Shown here one piece after another: positions 8,436 through 17,718 of a DNA stretch of 64,000 nucleotides. How positions within the stretch are numbered: position 1 is the first letter of the stretch; every line of letters begins with the position of its first letter. Below the pieces are notes generated by a model that saw only the letters and a program-made list of their open reading frames with translations, searched no databases and was not told the origin of the DNA. The position numbers and the translations under genes were made by a program. The stretch is from Mucilaginibacter terrigena (GTDB lineage Bacteria > Bacteroidota > Bacteroidia > Sphingobacteriales > Sphingobacteriaceae), in NCBI RefSeq assembly GCF_004168255.1, contig NZ_SEWG01000003.1:62001-126000 (forward strand), written 5' to 3'.

Positions 8436-10937
8436 ATGCGATCGTTTTTTGTTTTTTTAGCGTTAATTTTCATCACCCTACAAATAAATGCCCAAAGCAT
8501 CGATGCCGGTAAAGGTAAGATAAATGGTAAGGTTACCGATGCGGTTAGCAAACAGCCGGTTGACTATGCCACCGTATCGGTATTTAAGCAAGGCAGCACA
8601 AGCCCTTTCAATGGCATAAGCACCGACCCTAAGGGCATTTTTAGCTTAAACAATATTGTTGCCGGCGATTACCGTGTAACCATTGACTTTTTAGGATACA
8701 AACGCCATACTATTGACCATGTAATAGTTACTGATGGCGGTACAATGGCACTGGGGAATATTTTGTTAGAGCCTGTTCAAAACCAGCTAAAGGGCGTAAA
8801 TATTGTAGCCAAAGCGCCTATAATTGAAAACCGTATTGATAAAATGGTATACAACGCGGCCAACGACCTTACCGCACAAAGCGGCGCAGCTATTGATGTG
8901 TTAAAGAAAGTACCACAGGTTACGGTTGATATTGATGGTAATGTAGAGTTGCAGGGTAATGCCAACATCCGTTTCTTGATCAATGGTAAACCAAGCAGCA
9001 TTTTTGGTGCCAGCCTTGCAGATGCATTGCAGGCTATACCCGGCAGCCAGATAAAAAGTATTGAAGTGATAACCAGCCCCGGCGCAAAATACGATGCGGC
9101 AGGCACAGGGGGTATCATCAACATCATATTAAAAGACAGCAAGGTACAGGGCATAAACGGCAGTGTTAACCTTACCGCCGGTACCCGGCAGGAAAATGGG
9201 TCGTTTAACCTGAATGCGCGTAAGGGTAATTTTGGCGCAAACGCTTTTTTTGGCGGTAATGCCATGTTAAACTCAACGGTGCTAAGCAATAACAAGCGTA
9301 GTTCTACCGATCAGGCGGGTAATATAACCAGCTTGTTTCAGGATGGCAGCAGCCAATCCACACGCGGCGGCTACCAATCGGGCATTAATTTAAACTGGAG
9401 CATTACACCTAAAGATGAACTGACCGCATCTGTAGGGTTTGATCATTTTGGCAACCACAATTATGGTTTAACCGATCAAAAGGAAACACGTATCGATGCA
9501 TCAGGCAACCTTTTTTCGGATATTTTAAGTCAGCGTAACTCGGATAGTAAATTCAACGCCTACTCAACCGATTACAGCCTTGATTACAAAAAGAACTTTA
9601 AAAAAGAAGGCCAGGAACTGGAGGTATCGGTTAATACCAGCAACAGTAAAAACACATCAAATTATTTTCAGCAGCAGGATTATTTAAACACAGGTGATAT
9701 AACAACCGGCATAAGGGGCAACAACCCCGGCAATAGCCGCGAAACCAATATAGGTGTTGATTACACCCACCCGGTAACCAAAACATTTACCATTGAAGGC
9801 GGTGCAAAGGCGGTGATAGAAAACTTAAAGAACGTTACCAACACCGATACGTTACTGGCCAATGGCAATTACATAAATAATGCCGACCAAACCTACGCCT
9901 TTAATTACAAGCGAAATATTTATGCAGTTTACCTGTCAACCTCGGCATCATTATTTAAAAACTTTTTAGATTTTAAAGTTGGTTTGCGTAATGAGTATAC
10001 CACTACTACTGCCGATTTCCCCGGCGTTGTGATACCGGGCTACAATACTTTAGCACCGTCGTTTGTGTTATCGCACAAAATAAGCCCTACCCAAAGTATA
10101 AAATTAAGCTATGCGTACCGTATAGAGCGGCCCGACTATAGGGATGTAAACCCTTTTTATAACATTAGCGACCCGCACAACATTAGTACAGGTAACCCCA
10201 ACTTAAAGCCCGAGATAAGCGATAATTTTGAGATAGGGTACAACCGCTCGTTTGATGGCGGTGCAAATATTTATGTAGGTACTTTTTACCGCCACAACGA
10301 TAACGATATACAACAATACACCACATCGTTTGATACCTTAAGCCTTAATGGTAAAGAGTATACCAACGTGCTGCTTAACCAGCGCGCCAATATTGGAACA
10401 CAAGCATCAGTAGGCGGCAATATATTTGCATCTATACCGGTTACAAGTAAGTTGAACCTGCGCACAAACATCTTTTTGGTTAACCGCACAAATGTTAATA
10501 AAGACCCTAACATTCAAACAAGCGTAAACCGGATAAGTGCCTTTCAATACCGTATAAATTTAAATGCCAGTTACCAGTTCCCGGGTAATTTTATGGCCGA
10601 GGCATTTGGTAATTATAACTCATCATCGCGTGGTTTACAAAGTACACGGCCCAAATTCTTTTGGTACAACATTGCTGTGCGTAAACAATTTTGGGATAAA
10701 AAGGCAAGTATTGGCCTGGTGGCAAGTAACCCGTTCAGCAAGTATATCGATCAATACTCTACAACTACAGGCCCCGGATATAACCAATCGAGCTTAAGGC
10801 AACTGCCGTTCCGTTCATTCGGTATATCGCTCAGCTACAAATTTGGTAAACTGGAATTCTCTAAAGATAAAGACAAGGATAAAGAAGGCCGCGACGACAA
10901 CAGCCCGGGCATGCCGGCAGAGCCGATGGGCAAGTAA
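8436..10937 (+). CDS. TonB-dependent receptor family protein, OMP_b-brl_3 type
   Basis: 833 residues. A signal peptide ends INAQ. A carboxypeptidase-regulatory-like domain follows (about 28-112, GKVTDAVSKQPVDYATVSV), then a plug (about 130-220, DVLKKVPQVTVDIDGNVELQG and SIEVITSPGAKYDAAGTGGIINI), then a large barrel with the conserved RPDYRDVNPFYNISDPHNISTGNPNLKPE segment of the OMP_b-brl_3 group. The C-terminus is unusual: after the last strand comes a charged tail of repeated Lys-Asp. No TonB box is evident. The ligand is unknown and no SusD partner is adjacent. Confidence 0.85.
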   Translation: MRSFFVFLALIFITLQINAQSIDAGKGKINGKVTDAVSKQPVDYATVSVFKQGSTSPFNGISTDPKGIFSLNNIVAGDYRVTIDFLGYKRHTIDHVIVTDGGTMALGNILLEPVQNQLKGVNIVAKAPIIENRIDKMVYNAANDLTAQSGAAIDVLKKVPQVTVDIDGNVELQGNANIRFLINGKPSSIFGASLADALQAIPGSQIKSIEVITSPGAKYDAAGTGGIINIILKDSKVQGINGSVNLTAGTRQENGSFNLNARKGNFGANAFFGGNAMLNSTVLSNNKRSSTDQAGNITSLFQDGSSQSTRGGYQSGINLNWSITPKDELTASVGFDHFGNHNYGLTDQKETRIDASGNLFSDILSQRNSDSKFNAYSTDYSLDYKKNFKKEGQELEVSVNTSNSKNTSNYFQQQDYLNTGDITTGIRGNNPGNSRETNIGVDYTHPVTKTFTIEGGAKAVIENLKNVTNTDTLLANGNYINNADQTYAFNYKRNIYAVYLSTSASLFKNFLDFKVGLRNEYTTTTADFPGVVIPGYNTLAPSFVLSHKISPTQSIKLSYAYRIERPDYRDVNPFYNISDPHNISTGNPNLKPEISDNFEIGYNRSFDGGANIYVGTFYRHNDNDIQQYTTSFDTLSLNGKEYTNVLLNQRANIGTQASVGGNIFASIPVTSKLNLRTNIFLVNRTNVNKDPNIQTSVNRISAFQYRINLNASYQFPGNFMAEAFGNYNSSSRGLQSTRPKFFWYNIAVRKQFWDKKASIGLVASNPFSKYIDQYSTTTGPGYNQSSLRQLPFRSFGISLSYKFGKLEFSKDKDKDKEGRDDNSPGMPAEPMGK

Positions 10938-10993
10938 TTTTAAAAACAATATATCGTTAAATAGTATTACTAATGATATAAAGCATTATCATT

Positions 10994-11185
10994 ATGAGTA
11001 CTGCTGACAAACACTATAAATTCATAAACAGCAGAACTGGTTATGTAATTTTCTATTCGTCGTTAAGTACTAAGTTATCGCCCAAAGAAATAAAGGCCGA
11101 ACTGGATAAGATTAAAGCGCAGGTTGCCATTAAAAACGGCATTTACCAGGAAACCGTTTATTGGGAAGAAATAAAAGACGAATAG
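10994..11185 (+). CDS. Small conserved-looking protein of unknown function
   Basis: 63 residues, no signal peptide. It is soluble and charged, with an alternating strand (YKFINSRTGYVIFYSS) and an amphipathic helix (SPKEIKAELDKIKAQVA). Codon use resembles its neighbours and it sits 56 bases after the receptor stop. No homologue comes to mind. It is accepted because composition and placement look genic, but a chance frame cannot be excluded. Confidence 0.5.
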   Translation: MSTADKHYKFINSRTGYVIFYSSLSTKLSPKEIKAELDKIKAQVAIKNGIYQETVYWEEIKDE

Positions 11186-11395
11186 CCGCGAACTAAACCC
11201 GCTATCCCGGCGGATCATATTATGGGCTGCGCCCCCGTTGCAGCCATATGAATCCCTGTACACTACTTCATTCAAAAACAAAGCTAATCAGCAGCAAATA
11301 ATTCATTTGCAGTATTGCTTTGATTATCAGTATATTTATTTGCCAATTATAAGCGGGCCATCACCCGGATTTTATCGCTAATAATCTTACACACC

Positions 11396-13807
11396 ATGAA
11401 GAAGTTTTTTTTAATGTTGATTGCTGCAGGCTGCTCTGTTTTAGCTGTGCATGCACAGGTTGCACCCGCAAAAAACGAGGGTACTATGAAAGAGGTAGTT
11501 ACCCGGTTACAAGCTTTATCAACAGATAGGGCAATTGAAAAAGCATATCTGCATTTTGATAAACCTTATTACAACCCGGGCGATACCATATATTTTAAGG
11601 CATATGTAACAGCCGGTGAGCGGCACGAATTATCAAAGATAAGTGGTGTGTTACATGTAGACCTGGTGAGCAAAAACGATTCGGTAATGCAATCTATCGT
11701 ATTACAACTTAAGAACGGACTGGCCTGGGGCGATTTTGCGTTACCCAACTATATGTCAAAGGGGAATTATAGGCTAAGGGCTTATACACAGTGGATGCAA
11801 AATGCCGGCAATAGCTATGTCTTTAATAAAACCATCCCGGTTAACGGTAAAAGCATATCGCAGGTATACCCTGCCAAAGCTGCAAGTAATAAAACTGATG
11901 TGCAGTTTTTCCCCGAAGGCGGTACATTTGTAGCCGCGGTTCCATCTAAAATTGCCTTTAAAGCTGTTGGCAGTAATGGCATGGGCGTGTATGTAAAAGG
12001 CACCGTGGTTGATAATAATAATGCCGAAGTTGCCAAATTTACCTCGGCGCACTTAGGCATGGGGCAAATATTTATTACACCCGAAGAAGGCAAAACCTAT
12101 AAAGCCAAAGTAACCTACCCGGACGGATCTGTTAACACAGTAGACCTGCCTAAACCCGAAGCAAAAGGCGTGTCGCTATCTGTAAATAACAGCGACTTAA
12201 CAAAGCTGTCTATCGATATAAATGCCAATAAACCTTATTATTTAGATAATAAAGATAAAGAAATAAATGTTGTCATCTATTCGGGGGGAGTTGTTAAAAC
12301 GGTAAAAACAACTCTTGATAATCAGGCAATAGGCTTCGACCTGCCAAAGAAGGACCTTAGTTCGGGTATTGCGCAAATTACGCTTTTTTCGGGAAGTGGT
12401 GTACCGCTTAGCGAGCGCCTGGTGTTTATCCAAAACGAAGACGGCGTTAAATTCACCATCAATAGCGATAAAACAACATATGCAGCACACGATAAAGCAC
12501 ATATAGTTGTTAATGCACATACCGCGTTAGATAAGGCATCGGTAGGCAATTTCTCGGTAGCGGTTATTGATGAAAGCGCTGTACAGGCAAACGAGGATAA
12601 GGAAAGCTCTATATTTTCGGATCTGCTGCTTACATCCGAACTTAGGGGTTATGTAGAACAGCCGGGTTATTATTTTAATAATGTAAATACCGATACGCGT
12701 AATAACCTGGATGTTTTAATGCTTACCCAGGGATACCGCCGTTTTCAATGGAAGGAGTTTTTAACTGAACCCACCGCGCCAATGGCATACCAGCCGGAAG
12801 TTGGCATGCAGATAAAGGGCACCCTGGTAACTAAAGACGGTGCAACTATACCAAACGAAAAGATAACCCTTATGCTATCTGCTACGGGCCAAACATTAAC
12901 AACAAATACCGATGCTGCCGGTAAATTCAATTTCCTGGGCCTGGAGTATGCAGACAGGACACAATTTTTATTAACCATTGATAATAAATCAATTAAAAAT
13001 AAAACCAAACTTATATTGGATAAAACTGATGTAACTGTACCGCTAAGCGAAAATAATTTGCCCGAGGGGAAGATTGATGAAAAGCTACCGGATTATACAG
13101 CGGCGGATGCTGAGCAATCAACTCCAACTAAAACACGGGAATTAAAGCCTGTAAATGTAAGGACAAAGCAAAGCTACCGTTCATCCAGCCTTGCGGGTGC
13201 CGGAAACGCTGATCAGGTTATTTTTAATAAAGACCTTAAGAATTTCCCCTCGCTATCGCAGGCTTTAAATGGAAAAGCGCGCAATATCGATTTTACTGAC
13301 GGTAAAGCTTACATGAAAACATCACTGGCAATTGCAAACGGAAAAACTGTGTTAGAGCCTATGATGATCGTAATTGATGGTGCGATAACTAACAGTTCTA
13401 TCGATAACATACAGCCGGGTGATGTATCATCTGTCGAAATTTTAAAGGGGGCCAACGCAACTGTGTATGGTATGGGTTCGGGAGCCGGGGTTATGGTAAT
13501 AAACACAAGGCAGGGTGGCGAAGTTGCCGAAGTTAGTAAAGAGATGGCACCGGGCTTGTTATCAATAACACCAAAGGGCTTTTACAAAGCCCGCGAATTT
13601 TACTCGCCTGTTTATGATGTTGCTAAAAAAGGCCCTGCCGAGGGGCGCACTACCATATTTTGGAAGCCTGACTTGATAACTAATGAGGGCGGCAATGTTG
13701 CTTTCGATTATTTTAACGATGGCCCCGGCCAATACCGTATCATAATTGAGGGTATTGATAATAGTGGTAACATAGGCAGGGTGGTTTACAAGTATACTGT
13801 GCAGTAA
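11396..13807 (+). CDS. Exported MG2-domain protein with a C-terminal TonB-plug domain
   Basis: 803 residues. A signal peptide ends AVHAQ. An MG2-like domain of the alpha-2-macroglobulin type is at about 50-150 (KAYLHFDKPYYNPGDTIYFKAYV, NYRLRAYTQWMQN). Immunoglobulin-like repeats follow, and a carboxypeptidase-regulatory-like segment is near 490-560. A TonB plug at about 610-715 (LEPMMIVIDGAI, GDVSSVEILKGANATVYGMGSGAGVMVINTR) completes it. No barrel follows the plug; the end is one more beta domain. This is a known but uncharacterised Bacteroidota architecture. It is convergent with the glycosyltransferase gene 9 bases away. Confidence 0.75.
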   Translation: MKKFFLMLIAAGCSVLAVHAQVAPAKNEGTMKEVVTRLQALSTDRAIEKAYLHFDKPYYNPGDTIYFKAYVTAGERHELSKISGVLHVDLVSKNDSVMQSIVLQLKNGLAWGDFALPNYMSKGNYRLRAYTQWMQNAGNSYVFNKTIPVNGKSISQVYPAKAASNKTDVQFFPEGGTFVAAVPSKIAFKAVGSNGMGVYVKGTVVDNNNAEVAKFTSAHLGMGQIFITPEEGKTYKAKVTYPDGSVNTVDLPKPEAKGVSLSVNNSDLTKLSIDINANKPYYLDNKDKEINVVIYSGGVVKTVKTTLDNQAIGFDLPKKDLSSGIAQITLFSGSGVPLSERLVFIQNEDGVKFTINSDKTTYAAHDKAHIVVNAHTALDKASVGNFSVAVIDESAVQANEDKESSIFSDLLLTSELRGYVEQPGYYFNNVNTDTRNNLDVLMLTQGYRRFQWKEFLTEPTAPMAYQPEVGMQIKGTLVTKDGATIPNEKITLMLSATGQTLTTNTDAAGKFNFLGLEYADRTQFLLTIDNKSIKNKTKLILDKTDVTVPLSENNLPEGKIDEKLPDYTAADAEQSTPTKTRELKPVNVRTKQSYRSSSLAGAGNADQVIFNKDLKNFPSLSQALNGKARNIDFTDGKAYMKTSLAIANGKTVLEPMMIVIDGAITNSSIDNIQPGDVSSVEILKGANATVYGMGSGAGVMVINTRQGGEVAEVSKEMAPGLLSITPKGFYKAREFYSPVYDVAKKGPAEGRTTIFWKPDLITNEGGNVAFDYFNDGPGQYRIIIEGIDNSGNIGRVVYKYTVQ

Positions 13808-13816
13808 CAACTGTAG

Positions 13817-15469
13817 CTACTTGCTTATAAGGTATACTTTACTGAGCACCTTATAGCGTGTAGCGCTGTTAATAAACGCGGGCAAAATATTTTCCTGCGG
13901 ATAATCTGTAAAGGCTTTTATCACTTTAAAACTGATGTGGTTATCTACCAGGTAATCTACCGATACCTGGTTAGCAAAAAAGATGGCATTATCTGGTAAT
14001 GTGTGTTTTTCGAGATCTTCTGGCAGGATGAGATCAACCGGTTTGCTGCAATAAAACTGGAAAACGTTATTCGACGGCCTTAACGAATAAACCAGCGCAT
14101 CTTTAAATCGTGGTTGATTTATATACCTGCCGGCGCTTACTTGCCCGTTGTAGGAGGCAACGGTGGGAAAAAATACCGTATTCATATAAAAATTAGCAAA
14201 TAATACCGCGCAGCAGGTGAGCATAAACAGCCTGTAATTACCTGCTTGTATTTTTATAACGATAGCTGCTGCCAGTACACCAAATATCAAACAATCTGCT
14301 ATAAAAAGCACGCTATTTACCGGCTTAAGAAACAGGTGGATAACGATGATAACTACCGGCAATGCTATCGCAAAGATAAGCAGGGCTATTCTTCTGAATA
14401 TATTGCCGGCACTGCTAAGCTGTTTTAAACAATAAGGCGCGGTTATAATAGCAAACAGCGGGAAAAGTATGTTGGTATAAAACGGTAACTGGAAGCGGGA
14501 CAGCGAAAACAGCACCAGCAAAAGTAAGCCGCCGCTTAAAGTGTAATACTCCGGGAGTTTTATTTTTTGCCAGATGTTTTTAAGGCTTTTGTATAAACTG
14601 TAGTAAAACAGCAGGCACCAGGGTAAAAATGCCCATAGTAGTGTGTGTGCAAAAAAGAACGGATCGCCGGAGTTTTTTTGTTTGATGGGGCCATTGTTTA
14701 TAAAACGCCCAAACTGGCTATCCCATAAAAACCAGCGTATACCGCTTACATTGTGTGTATTAAAAACCAATTTGTTAGGGTGCAGGTCAAACTGTATATA
14801 TAGTGCGTAAAACTCAGGCAGGGTAAAAACAAATGTAAGCAGGTAAAGCAGCAGCCATCTGCCGTAAAATATCTGTGCAAATTTCTTTTGAAAAATAAAC
14901 TGACCCAGCAATGCGCCATAAATAGCCACAATTACAAATATGCCTTTTGTCATGATGGCGCAGGCCGTTAAAATTGCAGCCGGCAGTAAATGTTTAAATA
15001 CCGGCTTATCGTTATATCGGGCTATGTGGTAAATGCTGCCAATTATAAGTGCCATCAGGTATGGTTCGGCCCGCACATCAAGGTTAGATAGCAGCACGTG
15101 TTGGGCGGTCATCAATATTAAAACAGCCGTTAGGGCAATTTCTTTATTATAAAACCTTCGGGTAAATAAGTAAGTATAAAGCAGGCTGAGCAAAAAGAAC
15201 AGTAAAGCAGGCAACCTGTACGCCCAAACACTTATGCCAAAAAGTTTAAAGCTTACCATTACCGCCCAAAAAGGAAAATGCGGTTTATCAAGCCAATCGC
15301 GGTTATAGGTAAACAGTTGCAGCAGGTCCTGCCTGTAAAGCATGTTTTTTGAAATAGCCGCGTAAAGGCCCTGGTCGTCGGTAAAAAAGGGGGTTTTAAT
15401 ACCTGCGAAGCTCACCACCAGCGCCAGTATAAACAGTAAAAGGTAAAAGATCTTTTTATTGTCGGCCAT
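13817..15469 (-). CDS. Glycosyltransferase family 39 membrane protein (ArnT/PMT-like)
   Basis: About 550 residues with roughly a dozen transmembrane segments. The first periplasmic loop carries the acidic motif FTDDQGLYAAISKNML (GT39 uses a D-E/D-D pair here), followed by DWLDKPHFPFW and NLDVRAEPYLMA. These enzymes move a sugar from a polyprenyl-phosphate donor to a lipid or protein on the outer face of the inner membrane. I prefer the ATG at 15469 (MADNKKIFYLLLFI), which leads straight into the first helix. An in-frame ATG at 15523 would add 18 residues but abuts the T-run of a hairpin. Donor and acceptor unknown. Confidence 0.8.
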   Translation of the reverse strand: MADNKKIFYLLLFILALVVSFAGIKTPFFTDDQGLYAAISKNMLYRQDLLQLFTYNRDWLDKPHFPFWAVMVSFKLFGISVWAYRLPALLFFLLSLLYTYLFTRRFYNKEIALTAVLILMTAQHVLLSNLDVRAEPYLMALIIGSIYHIARYNDKPVFKHLLPAAILTACAIMTKGIFVIVAIYGALLGQFIFQKKFAQIFYGRWLLLYLLTFVFTLPEFYALYIQFDLHPNKLVFNTHNVSGIRWFLWDSQFGRFINNGPIKQKNSGDPFFFAHTLLWAFLPWCLLFYYSLYKSLKNIWQKIKLPEYYTLSGGLLLLVLFSLSRFQLPFYTNILFPLFAIITAPYCLKQLSSAGNIFRRIALLIFAIALPVVIIVIHLFLKPVNSVLFIADCLIFGVLAAAIVIKIQAGNYRLFMLTCCAVLFANFYMNTVFFPTVASYNGQVSAGRYINQPRFKDALVYSLRPSNNVFQFYCSKPVDLILPEDLEKHTLPDNAIFFANQVSVDYLVDNHISFKVIKAFTDYPQENILPAFINSATRYKVLSKVYLISK

Positions 15470-15523
15470 TACTAACACAAATATAGGTTTAATGCCACCA
15501 AATTTTACCCGGGGTAATTTCAT

Positions 15524-15551
15524 AAAAAACCCCCACCCAAAAGGGCAGGGG
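15524..15551 (-). terminator. Terminator-like hairpin upstream of the GT39 gene
   Basis: On the minus strand a C/G-rich hairpin (stem parts 15531-15534/15548-15551 and 15536-15538/15543-15545, loop of four) is followed by TTTTTT at 15524-15529, about 55 bases before the preferred GT39 start. It could be a leader attenuator or the end of a short RNA. Confidence 0.45.
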
Positions 15552-15728
15552 CCAAAAACTCACAACAATTGTTTAACCTTTCGGTCAATTCCTAACTGCA
15601 ATGCGAGTATAGGTCATATAACACGCTCATTTGATGAAAGTTTGATAAAACAACGTCATTAAGCAATATTTTTTAAATCCTGATGTTATAACGTTTATCT
15701 TTATCATATAAACCAATAGTAAACTACC

Positions 15729-16244
15729 ATGAAAAAAACGACTCAATTTAAGTCAGCTGCAATGTTCGTTATCGCGATGCTGATTTCTGCCATTACATTT
15801 GCGCAAAATAAACCTGTTGAAAGCCCGCGCGACAGTGTTAGCGCTAAAATTGGTGCAGCTACAATAAGCATTAATTATGGCAGCCCATCGGTAAAGGGCC
15901 GTAAAGTGTTTGGCGAACTGGAACCATATGGTAAAGTGTGGCGCACCGGTGCAAACGAGGCTACGGTTTTTACTACCAGCAAAGATATTATGGTTGAAGG
16001 CAAAAAGTTACCTGCAGGCACCTATGGCTTTTTTGCCATACCAACCGCAACTACCTGGACAATTATCTTTAATAAAGTGGCCAAACAATGGGGCGCTTTT
16101 AAATACGACCAGGCGCAAGATGTGTTGCGCGTAACTGTGAAGCCGGTAAAATCTGTAATGCACGAGCGTTTGGTTTATAAAATTAATGCCAAAGGCTTCT
16201 CATTAAACTGGGATAAATTATCTGTACCTGTTGCTGTAAAATAA
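15729..16244 (+). CDS. DUF2911 family exported protein
   Basis: 171 residues with a signal peptide ending TFAQ. The DUF2911 pattern is clear: RDSVSAKIGAATISINYGSPSVKGRKVFG, then PYGKVWRTGANEATVFTTSKD, then KLPAGTYGFFAIPTATTWTIIFNK. The family is widespread in Bacteroidota, periplasmic, and has no assigned activity. It is a single-gene unit closed by a strong terminator at 16266. Confidence 0.85.
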   Translation: MKKTTQFKSAAMFVIAMLISAITFAQNKPVESPRDSVSAKIGAATISINYGSPSVKGRKVFGELEPYGKVWRTGANEATVFTTSKDIMVEGKKLPAGTYGFFAIPTATTWTIIFNKVAKQWGAFKYDQAQDVLRVTVKPVKSVMHERLVYKINAKGFSLNWDKLSVPVAVK

Positions 16245-16265
16245 TCAGGCAAAAAAATTAAGAAG

Positions 16266-16291
16266 CCCCGGTAATTATACCGGGGTTTTTT
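16266..16291 (+). terminator. Intrinsic terminator after the DUF2911 gene
   Basis: Stem CCCCGGTA/TACCGGGG (16266-16273, 16278-16285) with loop ATTA, followed by TTTTTT, 21 bases past the stop. Confidence 0.9.
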
Positions 16292-16355
16292 GTTGGGCTG
16301 TATTAAAAGAAAGAGCAATATTTGCCTTTAGTTTAAACGGGATATTTATCGCCAT

Positions 16356-17438
16356 ATGCGGAAACAACCAGATAATAAGGCTTTAGTGAAAAGGGGGATA
16401 GCCATCTTATCTCTTGCTTTGGCCATATACCTGCTTATGATACTGGCCGATCATCCCTGGGTGATAGAAAAGTATTACTCAGAAGGTTTGTACCTTTTTA
16501 TTTGCCATGTGCAGCACCCGGTTTTTAACCTGTTCCCGTTTAGCATAGGCGATGTGGTTTACGTACTGGCTATAATTTACCTTGTGTATGCACTTGTAAG
16601 ACTAATAATTTTATGCTTTAAAAAGCGGTTTTTACAGGCCGGCATGCTTGTGGCCGGTGTTGTAACAGGTGTGCAGGTTAGCATTATTATTTTTTACCTT
16701 TTTTGGGGGATGAACTATTTTCGCCCATCGGCTGCCGAGCGGCTAAACCTGCGCGACAGTACTTACAGCACCACTCAACTGCAAAAGGTAACCACCATAC
16801 TTATCGATAGCGCCAACGCCAGCAGGGCAAGGGTTACCCCGGCCGATCTGAAACAGGGTAACGATTCTATTTACAATACAGCGGTAAAAGCAGTGATAAA
16901 GCTTTCGGCAACATCACCTTATTACTATACCTACAAGCCCGGCATCAAGCCCTCGCTAATTACGCCCTTGCTTAACTACATCAGCACATCGGGTTACTAT
17001 AACCCCTTTACCGGCGAGGCGCAGATCAACTACCAGATGCCCGCGTTTAACCGCCCCTTTGTGGCCTGCCACGAAATGTCGCACCAAATGGGATACGGGC
17101 CCGAAGACGAGGCAAACTTTGCGGGGTTTATAGCTGCTACGGGTTCAGGAGATAGGCTTCTGCGCTACTCGGCCTATAATTTAGCGGTTAACGAATTTAT
17201 GCAAACCGTGCGTTACACCGATACTGTGATGTTTAAGCAGCTTAAAAAAAGGATCTCGCCGGCAGTACTCGCCGATTTTAAAGAAGAACGCCTGTACTGG
17301 CTTTCGTACCAAAATAAACTGGAAACCATTACAAGTATATTTTACGATAATTTTTTAAAAGCCAACAATCAACCCGAAGGACTGGCAACCTACAACCGTA
17401 TGGTACTGCTGGTAATGGCGATGTATAAAAAGAAGTGA
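16356..17438 (+). CDS. DUF3810 membrane protein with HExxH motif
   Basis: 360 residues. Three N-terminal transmembrane segments (about 14-32, 62-85, 96-120) precede a soluble domain. The motif CHEMSHQMGYGPEDEANFAG places H239-E240-x-x-H243 with a downstream Glu (E250 or E252), the arrangement of gluzincin-type zinc peptidases. DUF3810 is conserved in Bacteroidota without a known substrate. It probably acts as a membrane-anchored metallopeptidase; activity is inferred from the motif only. Confidence 0.8.
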   Translation: MRKQPDNKALVKRGIAILSLALAIYLLMILADHPWVIEKYYSEGLYLFICHVQHPVFNLFPFSIGDVVYVLAIIYLVYALVRLIILCFKKRFLQAGMLVAGVVTGVQVSIIIFYLFWGMNYFRPSAAERLNLRDSTYSTTQLQKVTTILIDSANASRARVTPADLKQGNDSIYNTAVKAVIKLSATSPYYYTYKPGIKPSLITPLLNYISTSGYYNPFTGEAQINYQMPAFNRPFVACHEMSHQMGYGPEDEANFAGFIAATGSGDRLLRYSAYNLAVNEFMQTVRYTDTVMFKQLKKRISPAVLADFKEERLYWLSYQNKLETITSIFYDNFLKANNQPEGLATYNRMVLLVMAMYKKK

Positions 17439-17512
17439 ATGGTGCATGAAGGGCAGTGAGTGGTTTTAATATGCTACTTATAGATGTGATCCCAACCAAT
17501 GAAATCCCGGAC

Positions 17513-17547
17513 AAAAAAATGCGCTCCGTATCTCACCCCGGAACGCA
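17513..17547 (-). terminator. Terminator of the candidate small RNA
   Basis: On the minus strand TGCGTTCCG pairs with CGGAGCGCA (17539-17547 and 17520-17528, one G-U), with a 10-base loop and seven Ts (17513-17519). No protein gene on this strand ends here. Confidence 0.8.
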
Positions 17548-17712
17548 CTACAACATCATTCAAATAATGTTGATCAACTAAACCTCAGATATGTGTTAGT
17601 TTACCCAAGTTTTTTATAGCTAAACCCTTGCGGTTTGCTGGTTAAATCTTAATATGGTCACATTGTGTAAGTTATACAGCAAAAAGCGTTCCTTTACTTC
17701 TTAAAAAATATT
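17513..17712 (-). ncRNA. Candidate structured small RNA, about 200 nt
   Basis: No gene fits the 590-base gap 17439-18030, but its minus strand carries a full transcription unit: a promoter at 17719-17749, no coding frame of note (its ATGs reach a stop within three codons), several hairpins (17622-17626/17632-17636; 17551-17556/17567-17572) and an intrinsic terminator at 17513-17547. Near the 5' end GGAACGC (17686-17692) is complementary to GCGTTCC (17540-17546) in the terminator arm. The RNA can therefore close end to end as 6S RNA does, or form the terminator. No Rfam family is assigned. The rest of the gap, 17750-18030, is AT-rich and holds the promoter of the acylase gene. Confidence 0.55.
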
Positions 17713-17718
17713 AAATGT

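Noticed and set aside
11075-11281. 68-codon minus-strand frame opposite the 63-residue gene
   Set aside because: Cys/Phe-rich, no domain; the plus-strand frame has better codon use. Neither is certain.
11186-11395. Hairpin near 11220-11247 in a 210-base gap, checked as tRNA or RNA gene
   Set aside because: No cloverleaf, no CCA end, no T-run and no promoter box; only a short G/C hairpin with a bulge.
13790-13849. Inverted repeat AAGTATAC/GTATACTT around two convergent stops
   Set aside because: Arms of only 8 bp with a 44-base loop and no T-run; could be chance, so not called a terminator.
15478-15485. TATATTTG on the minus strand before the GT39 ATG as a promoter
   Set aside because: The nearest TTTG is 13 bases away, far from the 18-21 spacing, and the box is too close to the start codon.
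15459-15662. 67-codon open frame on the plus strand
   Set aside because: It overlaps the GT39 start and the hairpin, is rich in Asn/His/Pro without a signal or domain, and its codon use is unlike the neighbours.
17329-17514. 61-codon frame on the minus strand after the small-RNA terminator
   Set aside because: It runs antisense into the DUF3810 gene and starts at a terminator T-run; composition is not genic.
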